From positions 1-29,388 of the forward strand of contig NZ_QUFI01000031.1 in the NCBI RefSeq assembly GCF_003478505.1: 29,388 nt of DNA, given 5' to 3'. Below are positions 7,617 through 15,560 of this stretch, piece by piece. The position numbers were made by a program, and so were the translations under genes. Every line of letters begins with the position of its first letter. The first letter of the stretch is position 1. The DNA comes from Clostridium sp. AF27-2AA. Its GTDB lineage: Bacteria; Bacillota; Clostridia; Lachnospirales; Lachnospiraceae. The notes beneath the pieces are model-generated. The model did no database searches, had not been told where the DNA came from, and saw nothing but the letters and a program-made list of their open reading frames with translations.

Positions 7617-8447
7617 ATGACGGATTTCAATCAGAAGACCCATGACACCGATGTGGGCAGTCATGGCGGACAGTCGAGGCAGATGATGGAGGTGTTTGAG
7701 AACCAGGAGTTTGGTTCGATCCGGTTGTTACAGGAAGCAGGCAAGACCTTCTTCTGTGCAAGCGACGTGGCGAAGGCGTTGGGGTATGTGAATCCCTACG
7801 CCGCAGTGAAACGCCATTGCAGAGGCCCCCTAACGAAACGCGAGGGGGTCGTTCAGAAGGTGAATCAGTATGGGGATGCTGGAGAGCAGGTCGTTGAAAT
7901 CTCCTTTATCACGGAAGGCGATGTTTACCGGCTGATCGTTCACAGCAAGCTGCCATCGGCAGAACGGTTTGAACACTGGGTGTTTGATGAAGTTCTCCCT
8001 TCTATCCGCAAGCATGGAGTGTATATGAGCGATTCCATTTTGGATCAGGTGATTCAGCATCCGGAGGTCATCTACACCCTGGCACAGGAGCTTGTAGCCG
8101 AGAGGGAGCAGCTTGAGGGTATCCGCAAACAGCTGGATGCGGCACAGCCCAAGGCAGACTACTTCGACACCTTTGTGAACTCGGAGGATTGTACCTGCAT
8201 CCGGAATTTCTGTAAGGAAATCGGAATCCCGGAGAAGACGGCAGTGGCTCTCTTACTGGATCATCGCTATCTGTACCGCAGTCCGAGTGGCTGGCTGATG
8301 CCTTTTGCAGACAAATCTGCAAGGGGCTATTTTATTGTCCGAGATTGCTACGGCAGAAGCGGAAAACTGGTGCAACAGACGAGAGTGACCTGCAAGGGAA
8401 AGAATCATCTCTTCAAGTTGTTTAAGAAATGGGGTGTGATCGAATGA
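7617..8447 (+). CDS. BRO-N / KilAC phage-type antirepressor
   Basis: Protein of 276 residues with two phage-derived domains. Residues about 23-130 form a BRO-N domain (EFGSIRLLQEAGKTFFCASDVAKALGY, ISFITEGDVYRLI, EHWVFDEVLPSIRKHG). After a helical linker, residues about 175-275 match the KilAC/ANT antirepressor C-terminal domain (the DYFDTFVNSEDCTCIRNF stretch, LYRSPSGWLMPF). In phages such proteins relieve repression; at the head of Tn1549-like ICE operons they are common but their exact target is unknown. AGGAGG (7603-7608) precedes the ATG. It is the first gene of a run of closely spaced or overlapping genes extending to the coupling protein. Confidence 0.85.
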   Translation: MTDFNQKTHDTDVGSHGGQSRQMMEVFENQEFGSIRLLQEAGKTFFCASDVAKALGYVNPYAAVKRHCRGPLTKREGVVQKVNQYGDAGEQVVEISFITEGDVYRLIVHSKLPSAERFEHWVFDEVLPSIRKHGVYMSDSILDQVIQHPEVIYTLAQELVAEREQLEGIRKQLDAAQPKADYFDTFVNSEDCTCIRNFCKEIGIPEKTAVALLLDHRYLYRSPSGWLMPFADKSARGYFIVRDCYGRSGKLVQQTRVTCKGKNHLFKLFKKWGVIE

Positions 8448-8611
8448 CGCTTTTTACAGAGGGACGCCTTCAGGCGTTTGAACGTATGATGCAGGATACC
8501 GGCAAATACCATCGCCGGGAGGACAGCGAAGATCGTCCGCGCAAATGTCCGAAGAAAAAAGCGGAGCCTGCGAAAAAGGATGGTGAGCACCATGCCGGTA
8601 TTCAGGGTTGA
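8444..8611 (+). CDS. small charged protein of Tn1549-like elements, function unknown
   Basis: Small protein of 55 residues starting MTLFTEGRLQAFERMMQ. The ATG at 8444 overlaps the antirepressor stop (ATGA), which argues for translational coupling and for this start rather than the in-frame one at 8429. The N-terminal half looks helical; the C-terminal half is very rich in Lys, Arg, Asp and Glu. Its 3' end overlaps the start of the next gene by 20 bases. I recall similar short genes just before the replication initiator in related elements, but no function is known to me. Confidence 0.6.
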   Translation: MTLFTEGRLQAFERMMQDTGKYHRREDSEDRPRKCPKKKAEPAKKDGEHHAGIQG

Positions 8612-9266
8612 GAAGAACAGCAATTACACAACGATGTGCAATTACCACCTGCGGGATCAGGGTCTCAGCCTGAAAGGGAAAGGACTTCTCTCCATGCTGC
8701 TCAGTTTGCCGGACACATGGAACTATTCGGTACGGGGGTTATCTTCGATTACGCCGGATGGCGTAGATGGAGTGCTTACGGCTCTGAAGGAGCTGGAGCG
8801 TCTTGGGTATCTGGAAAGGAACCAGCAGCGTGAGAGCAACGGTCGGATGGGCAGAGCGGAGTATGTGATTTATGAGATGCCGAGGAAAAAGCCGTGTTCG
8901 GAATCACCGTGTACGGAAAAGCCGTATACGGTAAATCCGGATACGGACACACCGGTTACGGAAAATCCTGCGCAATTAAGTACTAATAGAACAAGTACTG
9001 AAACAATCAATAAAAGAGAGAAGAAAGAAATCCAGCACCGGTATGGCTCATACGAAAATGTTCTTCTCTCTGACACGGAATACGGCAAGCTCCGGCAGGA
9101 GTTCCCAGGAGATTATCAGATGCGGGTGGAACGGCTCTCTGAGTATATGGCCTCCACCGGCAGGAGCTACAAAAATCACCTTGCCACAATCCGGAGTTGG
9201 GCAAGGAGAGAAAAGCCGAAGTATAACCCGGCAGACTACACATTTGAGGAAGGAGACAGCCTATGA
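8592..9266 (+). CDS. replication initiator-like winged-helix protein (ICE copy)
   Basis: Protein of 224 residues. The N-terminal part (about 1-97) resembles the winged-helix domain of plasmid and ICE initiators (NYHLRDQGLSLKGKGLLSMLLSLP, VLTALKELERLGYLER). A linker of Pro-x-Thr-Glu-x pentapeptides (about 101-125) is encoded by 15-bp tandem repeats. The C-terminal part (about 150-224, YENVLLSDTEYGKLRQEFP, RLSEYMASTGRSYKNHLATIRSWA) is the DnaD-like tail, also found in the second initiator of this window at 19932. Start 8592 is favoured over ATG 8580 because GGTGAG lies just upstream. The four-base overlap with the following dnaC-like gene suggests they work together, initiator then helicase loader. 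Likely role: autonomous replication of the excised ICE (inference). Confidence 0.8.
   Translation: MPVFRVEKNSNYTTMCNYHLRDQGLSLKGKGLLSMLLSLPDTWNYSVRGLSSITPDGVDGVLTALKELERLGYLERNQQRESNGRMGRAEYVIYEMPRKKPCSESPCTEKPYTVNPDTDTPVTENPAQLSTNRTSTETINKREKKEIQHRYGSYENVLLSDTEYGKLRQEFPGDYQMRVERLSEYMASTGRSYKNHLATIRSWARREKPKYNPADYTFEEGDSL
8892..8966 (+). repeat. five 15-bp tandem repeats inside the replication initiator gene (candidate iterons)
   Basis: Units start at 8892, 8907, 8922, 8937 and 8952. Each has the form CCG-NNN-ACGG or CCG-NN-TACGG followed by about five A-rich bases; unit 3 contains the perfect palindrome CCGTATACGG. An AT-rich stretch follows (about 8970-9030) and includes AAGTACT twice (8978-8984 and 8993-8999). 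Repeats within the initiator gene next to an AT-rich segment match the layout of origins in RepA_N-type plasmids, where the origin lies inside rep. Confidence 0.75.
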
Positions 9267-10108
9267 GCGACATGGTGCCTGAAGTTTTGAATGCGGCGTT
9301 GGATTCGCTCTTTACGCCGAAAGAACCCGGAGAGCTGGAATACCAGGGCGATGACGGACTGTTGTATTGCAGAAACTGCCATACGCCGGTGCAGTGCAGG
9401 GTAAAGCTCTGGGGCAGAGACAAGATTGTTCCCTGCCTTTGCAGATGCCAGCAGGAAGCGATGGCGGAAAAGAAACGCCAGGATGAGCTGGTGGAGCGGC
9501 AGCGTAAAATCAGGCAGCTGAAAGCAACGGGAATTCAGGAAAAGCATCTTCTGGAATGGAATTTTGCCGTTGCAGAAGACAACAAGGATATCCAAATGGC
9601 AAAACGCTATGTGGAGCAGTGGAAAAAGGTCAAGGCTGAAAACCTTGGCCTTTTGTTATGGGGAGATGTCGGAACCGGAAAGTCCTTTGTGGCGGCATGT
9701 ATTGCCAATGCGCTGCTGGAGCAGGGCATTCCGGTTTTGATGACGAACTTCTCCAAGATCCTGAACCAGATGGGTGCCATGTATTCGGAAGAGCGATACC
9801 GGTATATCGCTTCGTTTTCCAATTATTCTTTGCTGATTCTGGATGATCTGGGAATTGAGCGCAGCACCGAATATGCGCTGGAGCAGGTCTACGCTGTCAT
9901 TGATGAGCGGTATAAGTCCGGGCTTCCGGTCATTATCACAACCAATCTGAAGATTGCTGAAATCCGCAATCCGCAGGATGTGGCATACGCCCGGATTTAC
10001 AGCCGGATTTTGGAAATGTGTACGCCGGTGCGAATCAGCGGAGAGGACCGCAGAAAGAGCATTGGAAAAGAAAAACAGCAGGTCGTTAAGGAGGTACTTG
10101 ATCTATGA
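9263..10108 (+). CDS. DnaC/IstB-like ATPase, helicase loader (ICE copy)
   Basis: AAA+ ATPase of 281 residues. An N-terminal Cys cluster (CRNC at 36-39, CLCRC at 58-62) suggests zinc binding. It is followed by a coiled-coil-like helical stretch (about 65-90), Walker A GDVGTGKS (134-141), Walker B LLILDDLG (about 193-200), and a sensor region IITTNLKIAEI. By family it should load replicative helicase at the origin defined by the initiator encoded just upstream, whose stop it overlaps by four bases. A related protein with the same architecture is encoded at 20675 within the nested element. Confidence 0.88.
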   Translation: MSDMVPEVLNAALDSLFTPKEPGELEYQGDDGLLYCRNCHTPVQCRVKLWGRDKIVPCLCRCQQEAMAEKKRQDELVERQRKIRQLKATGIQEKHLLEWNFAVAEDNKDIQMAKRYVEQWKKVKAENLGLLLWGDVGTGKSFVAACIANALLEQGIPVLMTNFSKILNQMGAMYSEERYRYIASFSNYSLLILDDLGIERSTEYALEQVYAVIDERYKSGLPVIITTNLKIAEIRNPQDVAYARIYSRILEMCTPVRISGEDRRKSIGKEKQQVVKEVLDL

Positions 10109-10251
10109 AGTGCAAGGCAAAAAAGGCGTTTTTCGCAGGTAAGAATGACATCTATCACCGCTGGAAGGAGGTTAAGAAGCTGAATGGCAAAAGCAAAAAC
10201 CAGTATTACAACAGAAAACCGCAGTGGCTCAGCTGCCGACGCTGCGGCTAA
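10105..10251 (+). CDS. possible small basic protein overlapping the parB start
   Basis: An open frame of 48 codons beginning MKCKAKKAFFAGKNDIYHRW and ending SCRRCG. It starts with a four-base ATGA overlap with the dnaC-like gene and has a strong ribosome site, AAGGAGG, at 10088-10094. Its end overlaps parB by 68 bases in another frame. It has a Cys pair but matches no family I know. It may be a real protein or a coupling leader for parB; sequence alone cannot decide. Confidence 0.4.
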   Translation: MKCKAKKAFFAGKNDIYHRWKEVKKLNGKSKNQYYNRKPQWLSCRRCG

Positions 10252-11095
10252 GGAGCAGCGGACGGAGATGTCGCTTTCTGACCTGCATCCCTTTGAGGGT
10301 CATCCCTTTAAGGTGCTGGACGATGAGCTGATGGAACAGACCGTGGAGAGCATCAAGCAGATAGGGGTGGTATCCCCGTTGATTGTCCGGCCTGACCCGG
10401 AAGGTGGATTTGAAATTCTTTCGGGACACCGCAGACTTCATGCAGCGCAGCTGGCAGGTTTGGAGACAGTGCCGGTCATCGTCAAGGAAATGGACGATGA
10501 TGCGGCAATCATCTTTATGGTGGACAGCAACTTACAGCGGGAAAATATCCTTCCCAGCGAGAGAGCGTTTTCCTACAAGATGAAGCTGGAGGCGATGAAA
10601 CATCAGGGACAACGCGGAGATTTAACTTCTGACCAAGTTGGTCAGAAGTCGTGGGCTGTAAACCAATTAGCTGATGATGCGAATGAAAGTAAAACGCAAG
10701 TTCAGCGGTTTATTCGCCTTACAAACCTGATTCCCGAAATTTTGGATATGGTGGATGAGAAGAAAATCGCCTTCAATCCGGCGGTAGAGCTGTCTTACCT
10801 GAAACCGTCCGAACAGAAGGAGTTTCTGGAGGCAATGGACTATGCACAGGCATCCCCATCCCTGTCGCAGGCACAGCGGCTGAAAAAGCTCTCGCAGGAG
10901 GGCGGCTGCACCTTGGATGCCATGTGTGAAGTGATGAATGAAATCAAAAAGGATGAGCTTGACCATGTAACGATTAAAAACGAGGTTCTACGGAAGTATT
11001 TCCCGAAATCCTATACGCCGAAGCAGATGCAGGACACGATTATCCGGCTGCTGGAAAAGTGGCAGCGAAGTAAACAACGAGATATGGAACGATAA
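10184..11095 (+). CDS. ParB/RepB/Spo0J-type partition protein
   Basis: ParB-like DNA-binding protein of 303 residues. The ParB N-terminal nuclease-like domain is clear (LHPFEGHPFKVLDDELMEQTVESI, VVSPLIVRPDPEGGFEILSGHRR, MVDSNLQRENILPSERAFSYK). A helix-turn-helix follows (NESKTQVQRFIRLTNLIPEI), and the C-terminal region probably dimerizes. The ribosome site AAGGAGG is at 10165-10171. No parA lies beside it, which is common in Tn1549-like ICEs, so a role in stable maintenance or in regulating the replication/transfer operon is possible. The gene sits between the replication genes and the accessory transfer genes. Confidence 0.9.
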   Translation: MAKAKTSITTENRSGSAADAAAKEQRTEMSLSDLHPFEGHPFKVLDDELMEQTVESIKQIGVVSPLIVRPDPEGGFEILSGHRRLHAAQLAGLETVPVIVKEMDDDAAIIFMVDSNLQRENILPSERAFSYKMKLEAMKHQGQRGDLTSDQVGQKSWAVNQLADDANESKTQVQRFIRLTNLIPEILDMVDEKKIAFNPAVELSYLKPSEQKEFLEAMDYAQASPSLSQAQRLKKLSQEGGCTLDAMCEVMNEIKKDELDHVTIKNEVLRKYFPKSYTPKQMQDTIIRLLEKWQRSKQRDMER

Positions 11096-11105
11096 GGAGA
11101 TTTTT

Positions 11106-11612
11106 ATGATGATGAACTTTAAGAAGAATCAGAACAACGCGGTGTGTAGCATGGACTGCAAGAACTGCCCGAACGGTGCATCGCAGCCGAATCCGATGGA
11201 TGATCCCATGTTCGAGAAGTCCATTGCGATGCTTCATAACTGGGTGATGCTGGAGGCAATCCGTGAAGATCACCCGAAGGAGCGCATTGTGATGGTGATC
11301 CTGCCGGGAGCAGGCGGCGAACTTCTGACTGAGGATGGTAGTCGAGACATCTTTGAGGATGTTTACGATGAGATGGAGGCTGATCTGGTGGCAGATGGGG
11401 AACTACTTCTCCATTATGATAAGAGCGATGTGATCGAGACAGACAGAACCCGCTATCTGCTGGGAGCTGCGGAAGTTTCGGAAATCGACCAGAACGGCAA
11501 CGAGTGCAGCGTCAATCTGTTTACGCTGGAACGCACCATCGACTATGTGAACGAAAATCTGACGGTGGTTTCCATTGGCGGCGAGTTGGTTCCGGCACTG
11601 CGCCTGATTTAA
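11106..11612 (+). CDS. conserved ICE protein with an N-terminal CxxxCxxC motif, function unknown
   Basis: Protein of 168 residues with an N-terminal Cys motif (CSMDCKNCPNG at about 15-25) that could bind a metal. An acidic alpha/beta region follows (MVILPGAGGELLTEDGSRDIFEDVY, LTVVSIGGELVPALRLI). I do not recognise a named family. AAGGAGA six bases upstream supports ATG 11106, although two further in-frame ATGs follow directly. It stands in the same operon as parB and the PcfM/DUF3846 gene, ten bases after the former and ten before the latter, so a role in conjugation or element maintenance is likely but unproven. Confidence 0.75.
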   Translation: MMMNFKKNQNNAVCSMDCKNCPNGASQPNPMDDPMFEKSIAMLHNWVMLEAIREDHPKERIVMVILPGAGGELLTEDGSRDIFEDVYDEMEADLVADGELLLHYDKSDVIETDRTRYLLGAAEVSEIDQNGNECSVNLFTLERTIDYVNENLTVVSIGGELVPALRLI

Positions 11613-11622
11613 GGAGGTGCCC

Positions 11623-12258
11623 ATGAAGAAATTTGATGTGGAGATTACAGAAACTCTCCAGAGAAAGGTTTCCGTGGAAGCTGCCTCACAAGAAGATGCG
11701 GAACGCATGGTGACGCAGGCTTGGAACAATCAGGACTATGTTCTGGATTCCGGCGATTTCACCGGTGTGGATTTCAAGACCGTGGGAGAACATGAATTGG
11801 CAGAGACCAGGACAATGGATGTGCTGCTGGTACAGCCCAATGCCTACCCGAAGAAAATCAGTGTTGGCACGGAGCTGGAAGATTTGCAGGCTATGGTCGG
11901 CGGGGATATTGAAGTAACCTATCCATTTGAGGATGAAGTAGCCATTATTCTGAACGAATCCGGTAAAATCAATGGATTGCCGCTGAACCGTGTGATTTAC
12001 ACCGAAGACGGGGATATGCAGGACATTTATGCCGGTGATTTTCTGGTGGTAGGGCTGACAGAGGATGACTTTGGTTCTCTGACTTCGGAGCAGATGCAGA
12101 AATTTGAGGAGCAGTTCCATCAGCCCCAGATGTTCGTTCGTATGGGGCGCAGCATCATGGCAATTCCGGTCCCAGATGACATGGTGAAGAAGATGGAGGA
12201 AAAGGCTGCAAAGCCCCAGGAAAAGAGCAAACCGGCACCGGACCGGGACAGTCTGTAA
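11623..12258 (+). CDS. DpnD/PcfM-like N-terminal domain fused to DUF3846
   Basis: Protein of 211 residues. Residues 1-55 (KKFDVEITETLQRKVSVEAA, VLDSGDFTGVDFKT) resemble the small DpnD/PcfM family. Residues of about 65-190 (MDVLLVQPNAYPKKISVG, LPLNRVIYTEDGDMQDIYAGDFLVV) resemble DUF3846, a domain common in mobile elements. The tail is Lys/Glu/Pro-rich. AAGGAGG (11611-11617) selects ATG 11623 rather than the in-frame GTG at 11617, which lies inside the ribosome site. PcfM-like proteins occur in conjugation operons of Gram-positive plasmids; function is not established. Confidence 0.75.
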   Translation: MKKFDVEITETLQRKVSVEAASQEDAERMVTQAWNNQDYVLDSGDFTGVDFKTVGEHELAETRTMDVLLVQPNAYPKKISVGTELEDLQAMVGGDIEVTYPFEDEVAIILNESGKINGLPLNRVIYTEDGDMQDIYAGDFLVVGLTEDDFGSLTSEQMQKFEEQFHQPQMFVRMGRSIMAIPVPDDMVKKMEEKAAKPQEKSKPAPDRDSL

Positions 12259-12276
12259 GGAAGGAGGCGGAGATTC

Positions 12277-12759
12277 ATGCAGGAAGAAGTTGAAAATCGT
12301 ACCGTCAATCTGGCAATCAGCACCACGAAACTGACCTTTCGCACCATTGTGAATGGCTATAATGCGTGGAAACGGCACCATCAGGCGAAGGTGGCTCAGA
12401 AAACATCGCAGCTGCCGGTTGGAAAGCAGAGCATCAAAGAACTGATCGGTCAGAATCAGGGAGTCAGCAGTATCCCCATTGAGAAAACGGATTTGAAAGG
12501 CTTTGAACAGGTGGCGCGGAAATATGGTGTGGATTATGCCATTACGAAAGACCAAAATGTGATGCCACCCAAGTACACGGTGTTCTTTAAGGCGAAAGAT
12601 GCGGATGCACTGACTTCTGCTTTCGAGGAATTCACCAACCGCAAGCTGAAAGCAAAGGAAAAACCGAGTGTTCTGGAGCAGCTTAACAAGCTCAAAGAGC
12701 TGGTTGCTGCAATTCTTCCGGATAAGGTTCGCCACAAAAGTCAGGAGCGTGATCTATGA
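12277..12759 (+). CDS. PcfB-like protein (DUF3801)
   Basis: Protein of 160 residues of the PcfB/DUF3801 family: EEVENRTVNLAISTTKLTFR at the N-terminus, the KQSIKELIGQNQGVSSIPIE segment, and FEQVARKYGVDYAI followed by YTVFFKAKDADALTSAFEEF. PcfB-type genes stand directly before the coupling protein gene in Gram-positive conjugation operons, and the same is true here: its stop overlaps the TraG/VirD4 start by four bases. A role as accessory factor at the relaxosome/coupling-protein interface is inferred from this position. Confidence 0.85.
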   Translation: MQEEVENRTVNLAISTTKLTFRTIVNGYNAWKRHHQAKVAQKTSQLPVGKQSIKELIGQNQGVSSIPIEKTDLKGFEQVARKYGVDYAITKDQNVMPPKYTVFFKAKDADALTSAFEEFTNRKLKAKEKPSVLEQLNKLKELVAAILPDKVRHKSQERDL

Positions 12760-14513
12760 GTAATAAGACAAAAAAGCTGCTGATCCGGAACCTGCCATAC
12801 TTCATTGCTGGTCTTGTATGTACCAATCTGGGAGAAGCATGGAGAATTGCCGAGGGCTCAGACATGTCTGAAAAGCTCCTCGGCTTTCTTTCTGCTTTGG
12901 GCTTGGCTTTTTCCAATCCGATGCCAAGTCTGCATCCGATGGATTTGCTGATTGGTGTGTGCTGCGGAGTGGGTCTACGGCTTGCTGTGTATCTGAAAGG
13001 AAAAAATGCCAAGAAATATCGCCATGGCATGGAGTATGGCTCTGCCCGGTGGGGTACGCAGAAAGACATCGAACCGTTTGAAGATCCAGTGTTTGCAAAC
13101 AATGTGATTCTGACCCGGACGGAGCGGCTGATGATGGGCAATCGCCCGAAGAATCCGGCAAATGCGAGAAACAAAAACGTGCTGGTGGTGGGCGGCTCCG
13201 GCAGCGGCAAGACGAGATTTTGGCTTAAACCCAATCTTTTGCAGTGCCATAGTTCCTATGTGGTCACTGACCCGAAAGGCGATATCGTAATCGACTGCGG
13301 GCAAGCTCTTTTGAAGAACGGATACAGCATCCGGATTTTCAACACCATCAATTTTAGAAAGTCGATGCATTACAATCCCTTCTCGTATATTCACAGCGAA
13401 AAGGATATTTTGAAGCTGACCACAACCCTCATTGCCAACACCAAAGGAGACGGCAAGGCCGGTGACGAATTCTGGACGAAGGCGGAGACCCTGCTGTATT
13501 GTGCCTTGATCGGTTATATCCACTATGAGGCACCGCTGGAAGAGCAAAACTTTGCAACGCTGATTGAATTCCTGAATGCGATGGAAGTGCGCGAGGATGA
13601 TGAAACCTTTCAGAATCCAGTGGATCAGATGTTTGAAGCTCTGAAAAAGAAGAAGCCAAATCACTTTGCTGTCCGCCAATATGCCAAGTTCAAGCTGGCG
13701 GCGGGCAAGACCTTAAAGTCGATTCTGGTGAGCTGCGGCGCACGTCTGGCTCCCTTCGATATTGAGGAAGTCCGTGATATCACCATGTACGATGAGCTGT
13801 CGCTGGATACGGTGGGAGATAAGAAAACGGCTCTGTTCCTCATTATGAGCGATACAGACCCGACTTTTAATTTCCTGATTTCGATGATCTATACACAGCT
13901 GTTTAACCTGCTGTGCGAGAAAGCGGATGATGTCTACGGCGGCAGATTGCCGGTGCATGTGCGCTGCCTGATTGATGAGTGTGCGAACATTGGTCAGATT
14001 CCGAATCTGGAAAAGCTGGTAGCCACCATCCGATCAAGAGAAATCTCGGCATGTCTGGTACTTCAGGCGCAGAGCCAGTTGAAGGCAATCTACAAGGACA
14101 ATGCCGATACCATCATCGGCAATATGGATTCTCGTATTTTCCTTGGCGGTTCGGAGCCGACTACGCTAAAAGAGCTGAATCAGGCACTGGGGAAAGAAAC
14201 GATTGATCTGTACAACACATCTGATACCAGAGGAAACAGTCCATCCTACGGCACCAATTACCAAAAGGTTGGGCATGACCTGGCTTCGGTGGATGAACTG
14301 GCTGTGTTGGATGGCGGAAAGTGTATTTTGCAGCTGCGCGGTGTCAGGCCGTTCAAGTCAGATAAATACGATCTGACCCAGCATCCAAACTACAAGCTCA
14401 CTGCCGGTGCTGATAAGAAAAACACATTCAGCATCGAGGCGTTTCTTGACCATCGGCTGAAGCTCAAACCCGGTGATAAGTACGAAGTGGTTGACGCAGA
14501 TCATGCCAAGTAA
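12756..14513 (+). CDS. VirD4/TraG-type conjugative coupling protein
   Basis: Type IV secretion coupling ATPase (585 residues) that brings relaxosome DNA to the transfer channel at the membrane. Two N-terminal hydrophobic segments (about 12-24 and 62-80) anchor it. The ATPase domain has Walker A GGSGSGKT (146-153), VTDPKGDIV nearby, and the Walker B segment RCLIDECANIG, followed by the LVATIRSREISACLVLQAQSQL region typical of TraG/VirD4. Length and motifs fit an intact protein. It is the last intact transfer gene of the ICE in this window; the downstream gene maff2 is interrupted by a nested element and VirB4-like genes are not reached. Confidence 0.95.
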   Translation: MSNKTKKLLIRNLPYFIAGLVCTNLGEAWRIAEGSDMSEKLLGFLSALGLAFSNPMPSLHPMDLLIGVCCGVGLRLAVYLKGKNAKKYRHGMEYGSARWGTQKDIEPFEDPVFANNVILTRTERLMMGNRPKNPANARNKNVLVVGGSGSGKTRFWLKPNLLQCHSSYVVTDPKGDIVIDCGQALLKNGYSIRIFNTINFRKSMHYNPFSYIHSEKDILKLTTTLIANTKGDGKAGDEFWTKAETLLYCALIGYIHYEAPLEEQNFATLIEFLNAMEVREDDETFQNPVDQMFEALKKKKPNHFAVRQYAKFKLAAGKTLKSILVSCGARLAPFDIEEVRDITMYDELSLDTVGDKKTALFLIMSDTDPTFNFLISMIYTQLFNLLCEKADDVYGGRLPVHVRCLIDECANIGQIPNLEKLVATIRSREISACLVLQAQSQLKAIYKDNADTIIGNMDSRIFLGGSEPTTLKELNQALGKETIDLYNTSDTRGNSPSYGTNYQKVGHDLASVDELAVLDGGKCILQLRGVRPFKSDKYDLTQHPNYKLTAGADKKNTFSIEAFLDHRLKLKPGDKYEVVDADHAK

Positions 14514-14575
14514 GTTTATTTCAGTGACGAAGATGTCATGGGTGCAGAATAAGAAGGGGCGGCGAGCTGCCGCCT

Positions 14576-14831
14576 CTTTACATAGCCAGGTTTCTGATTG
14601 GGATTGGAGACCTGGCTATATGTTTGCCCATTTGCAGGTGCACATGCAGATGGAAACCACTATTCATTCGCCCATAAGGGCGCAGCGTACAAGGAGGTAA
14701 ACATTTATGGCATTTTTCAACAGCGCAGTAACTGTTCTTCAGACTCTCGTCATCGCACTGGGTGCCGGTCTCGGCATCTGGGGAGCCATCAACCTGCTGG
14801 AGGGTTACGGCAACGACAACCCCGGTGCCAA
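14576..14831 (+). repeat. leader plus 5' part of maff2, copy 1 of a near-identical repeat
   Basis: This stretch is nearly identical to 23684-23939. It contains a hairpin TAGCCAGGT/ACCTGGCTA (14582-14619), a conserved leader with AAGGAGG before maff2, and the first 41 codons of maff2. Just before it, GGCGGC-GAGCT-GCCGCC (14556-14572) forms another hairpin, with a similar one before copy 2. Confidence 0.85.
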
Positions 14832-14847
14832 TGCTCATATGCGGTAA
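14707..14847 (+). pseudogene. maff2, 5' fragment interrupted by the nested element
   Basis: Maff2-family small membrane protein gene: MAFFNSAVTVLQTLVIALGA and so on, a strongly hydrophobic helix, then NLLEGYGNDNPGA. Codons 1-41 are intact; at 14832 the sequence leaves maff2 and runs into the nested element, ending after five foreign residues (NAHMR or similar). The missing 3' part is found at 23539-23631. Maff2 proteins are encoded between the coupling protein and the T4SS channel genes of Tn1549-like ICEs; function is unknown, perhaps a VirB2-like or membrane accessory subunit. AAGGAGG precedes the ATG. Confidence 0.85.
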
Positions 14848-14858
14848 AGAAGCAAAAG
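14832..14858 (+). repeat. left terminal inverted repeat of the nested element
   Basis: Starts TGCTCATATGCGGTAAAGAA and pairs with the reverse complement of 23512-23538, which starts TGCTTATGTGTGATAAAGAA. Differences are mostly transitions. The central TAAAGAAG is identical in both. Confidence 0.8.
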
Positions 14859-15069
14859 CAAACAGACAGCAATCACTGCTATTCCGAAGCAAGAGGAACA
14901 TGGTAGAAATGTTCATAAGCCTATGCTATACTATAATTAGAATTTGAACAGCGGCGAACTGGCGAAATAATCGTCATGTCGCCGCTGTCTGTTATAATAA
15001 AAAAGTTGAAAATCTTTGTAAGATTTCTTCGTCTGCAAAGTCTTATTTGTGAAAGGAGGTGGTAGCATA
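14848..15069 (+). promoter_or_regulatory. left-end non-coding region with hairpin and possible promoters
   Basis: No gene is seen. A perfect hairpin ACAGCGGCGA (14948-14957) / TCGCCGCTGT (14979-14988) lies between two TATAAT boxes (14932-14937 and 14993-14998), neither of which has a good -35 box. Either could drive the sigma factor gene at 15070; if the sigma factor is autoregulated, its own promoter would not look like consensus. Confidence 0.45.
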
Positions 15070-15558
15070 GTGGAGTTCGAGCAAATTTACAATACCTATT
15101 TCAAAGCGGTATATCGCTATATATGGCAGCTTTCCGGTAATGAACACATAGCCGAGGAAATTACAGGCGAAACATTTTTTAAAGCAATGAAATCCATAAA
15201 TAATTTTCGTGGCGAATGTGATATGCGTGTATGGCTTTGTCAAATTGCAAAGAATACCTATTTCTCATATCTGAAAAAGAATGGAAAAATAGAAAGCATT
15301 GACGAAGCAAAATTTCAGAATATTGCTAACCCGAATGATTTTATTGATGAGCAGGTTAATACTCAGGAAGAAGCAGCGCAATTACGGAAAATCTTACATA
15401 GTATATCTGAACCATATAAGGAAGTTTTCATGTGGCGTGTCTTTGGGGAATTATCATTTAATGAAATAGGTGACTTATACGGAAAAACTGATAACTGGGC
15501 TTGTGTTACCTACCATCGGGCAAGAAAAATGATACAAAGCAGATTGGAGGAAATTTAG
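15070..15558 (+). CDS. ECF-like RNA polymerase sigma factor (cargo)
   Basis: Sigma-70 family protein of 162 residues. The region 2 helix is visible (FEQIYNTYFKAVYRYIW, AEEITGETFFKAMKSINNFR, VWLCQIAKNTYFSYLKK), and so is a region 4 helix-turn-helix (EVFMWRVFGELSFNEIGDLY, ACVTYHRARKMIQSRL). The start is a GTG at 15070: AGGAGG (15054-15059) lies ten bases upstream, whereas the in-frame GTG at 15049 precedes the ribosome site. The next gene, three bases on, encodes a zinc-finger anti-sigma factor. The pair is visibly more AT-rich than the mobilization genes, suggesting separately acquired cargo. Targets are unknown; there is no transporter or resistance gene beside it. Confidence 0.88.
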   Translation: MEFEQIYNTYFKAVYRYIWQLSGNEHIAEEITGETFFKAMKSINNFRGECDMRVWLCQIAKNTYFSYLKKNGKIESIDEAKFQNIANPNDFIDEQVNTQEEAAQLRKILHSISEPYKEVFMWRVFGELSFNEIGDLYGKTDNWACVTYHRARKMIQSRLEEI

Positions 15559-15560
15559 TA

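Noticed and set aside
8892..8966. Tandem repeats considered as a CRISPR array
   Set aside because: Units are adjacent without spacers, only 15 bp, and lie in frame inside a coding gene.
11686..12735. 349-codon minus-strand open frame
   Set aside because: It crosses two well-supported plus-strand genes (PcfM-DUF3846 and PcfB) and shows no protein family.
14932..14937. TATAAT at the left end of the nested element as a firm promoter
   Set aside because: No acceptable -35 box at 16-18 bp; listed only as a possibility within the non-coding region.
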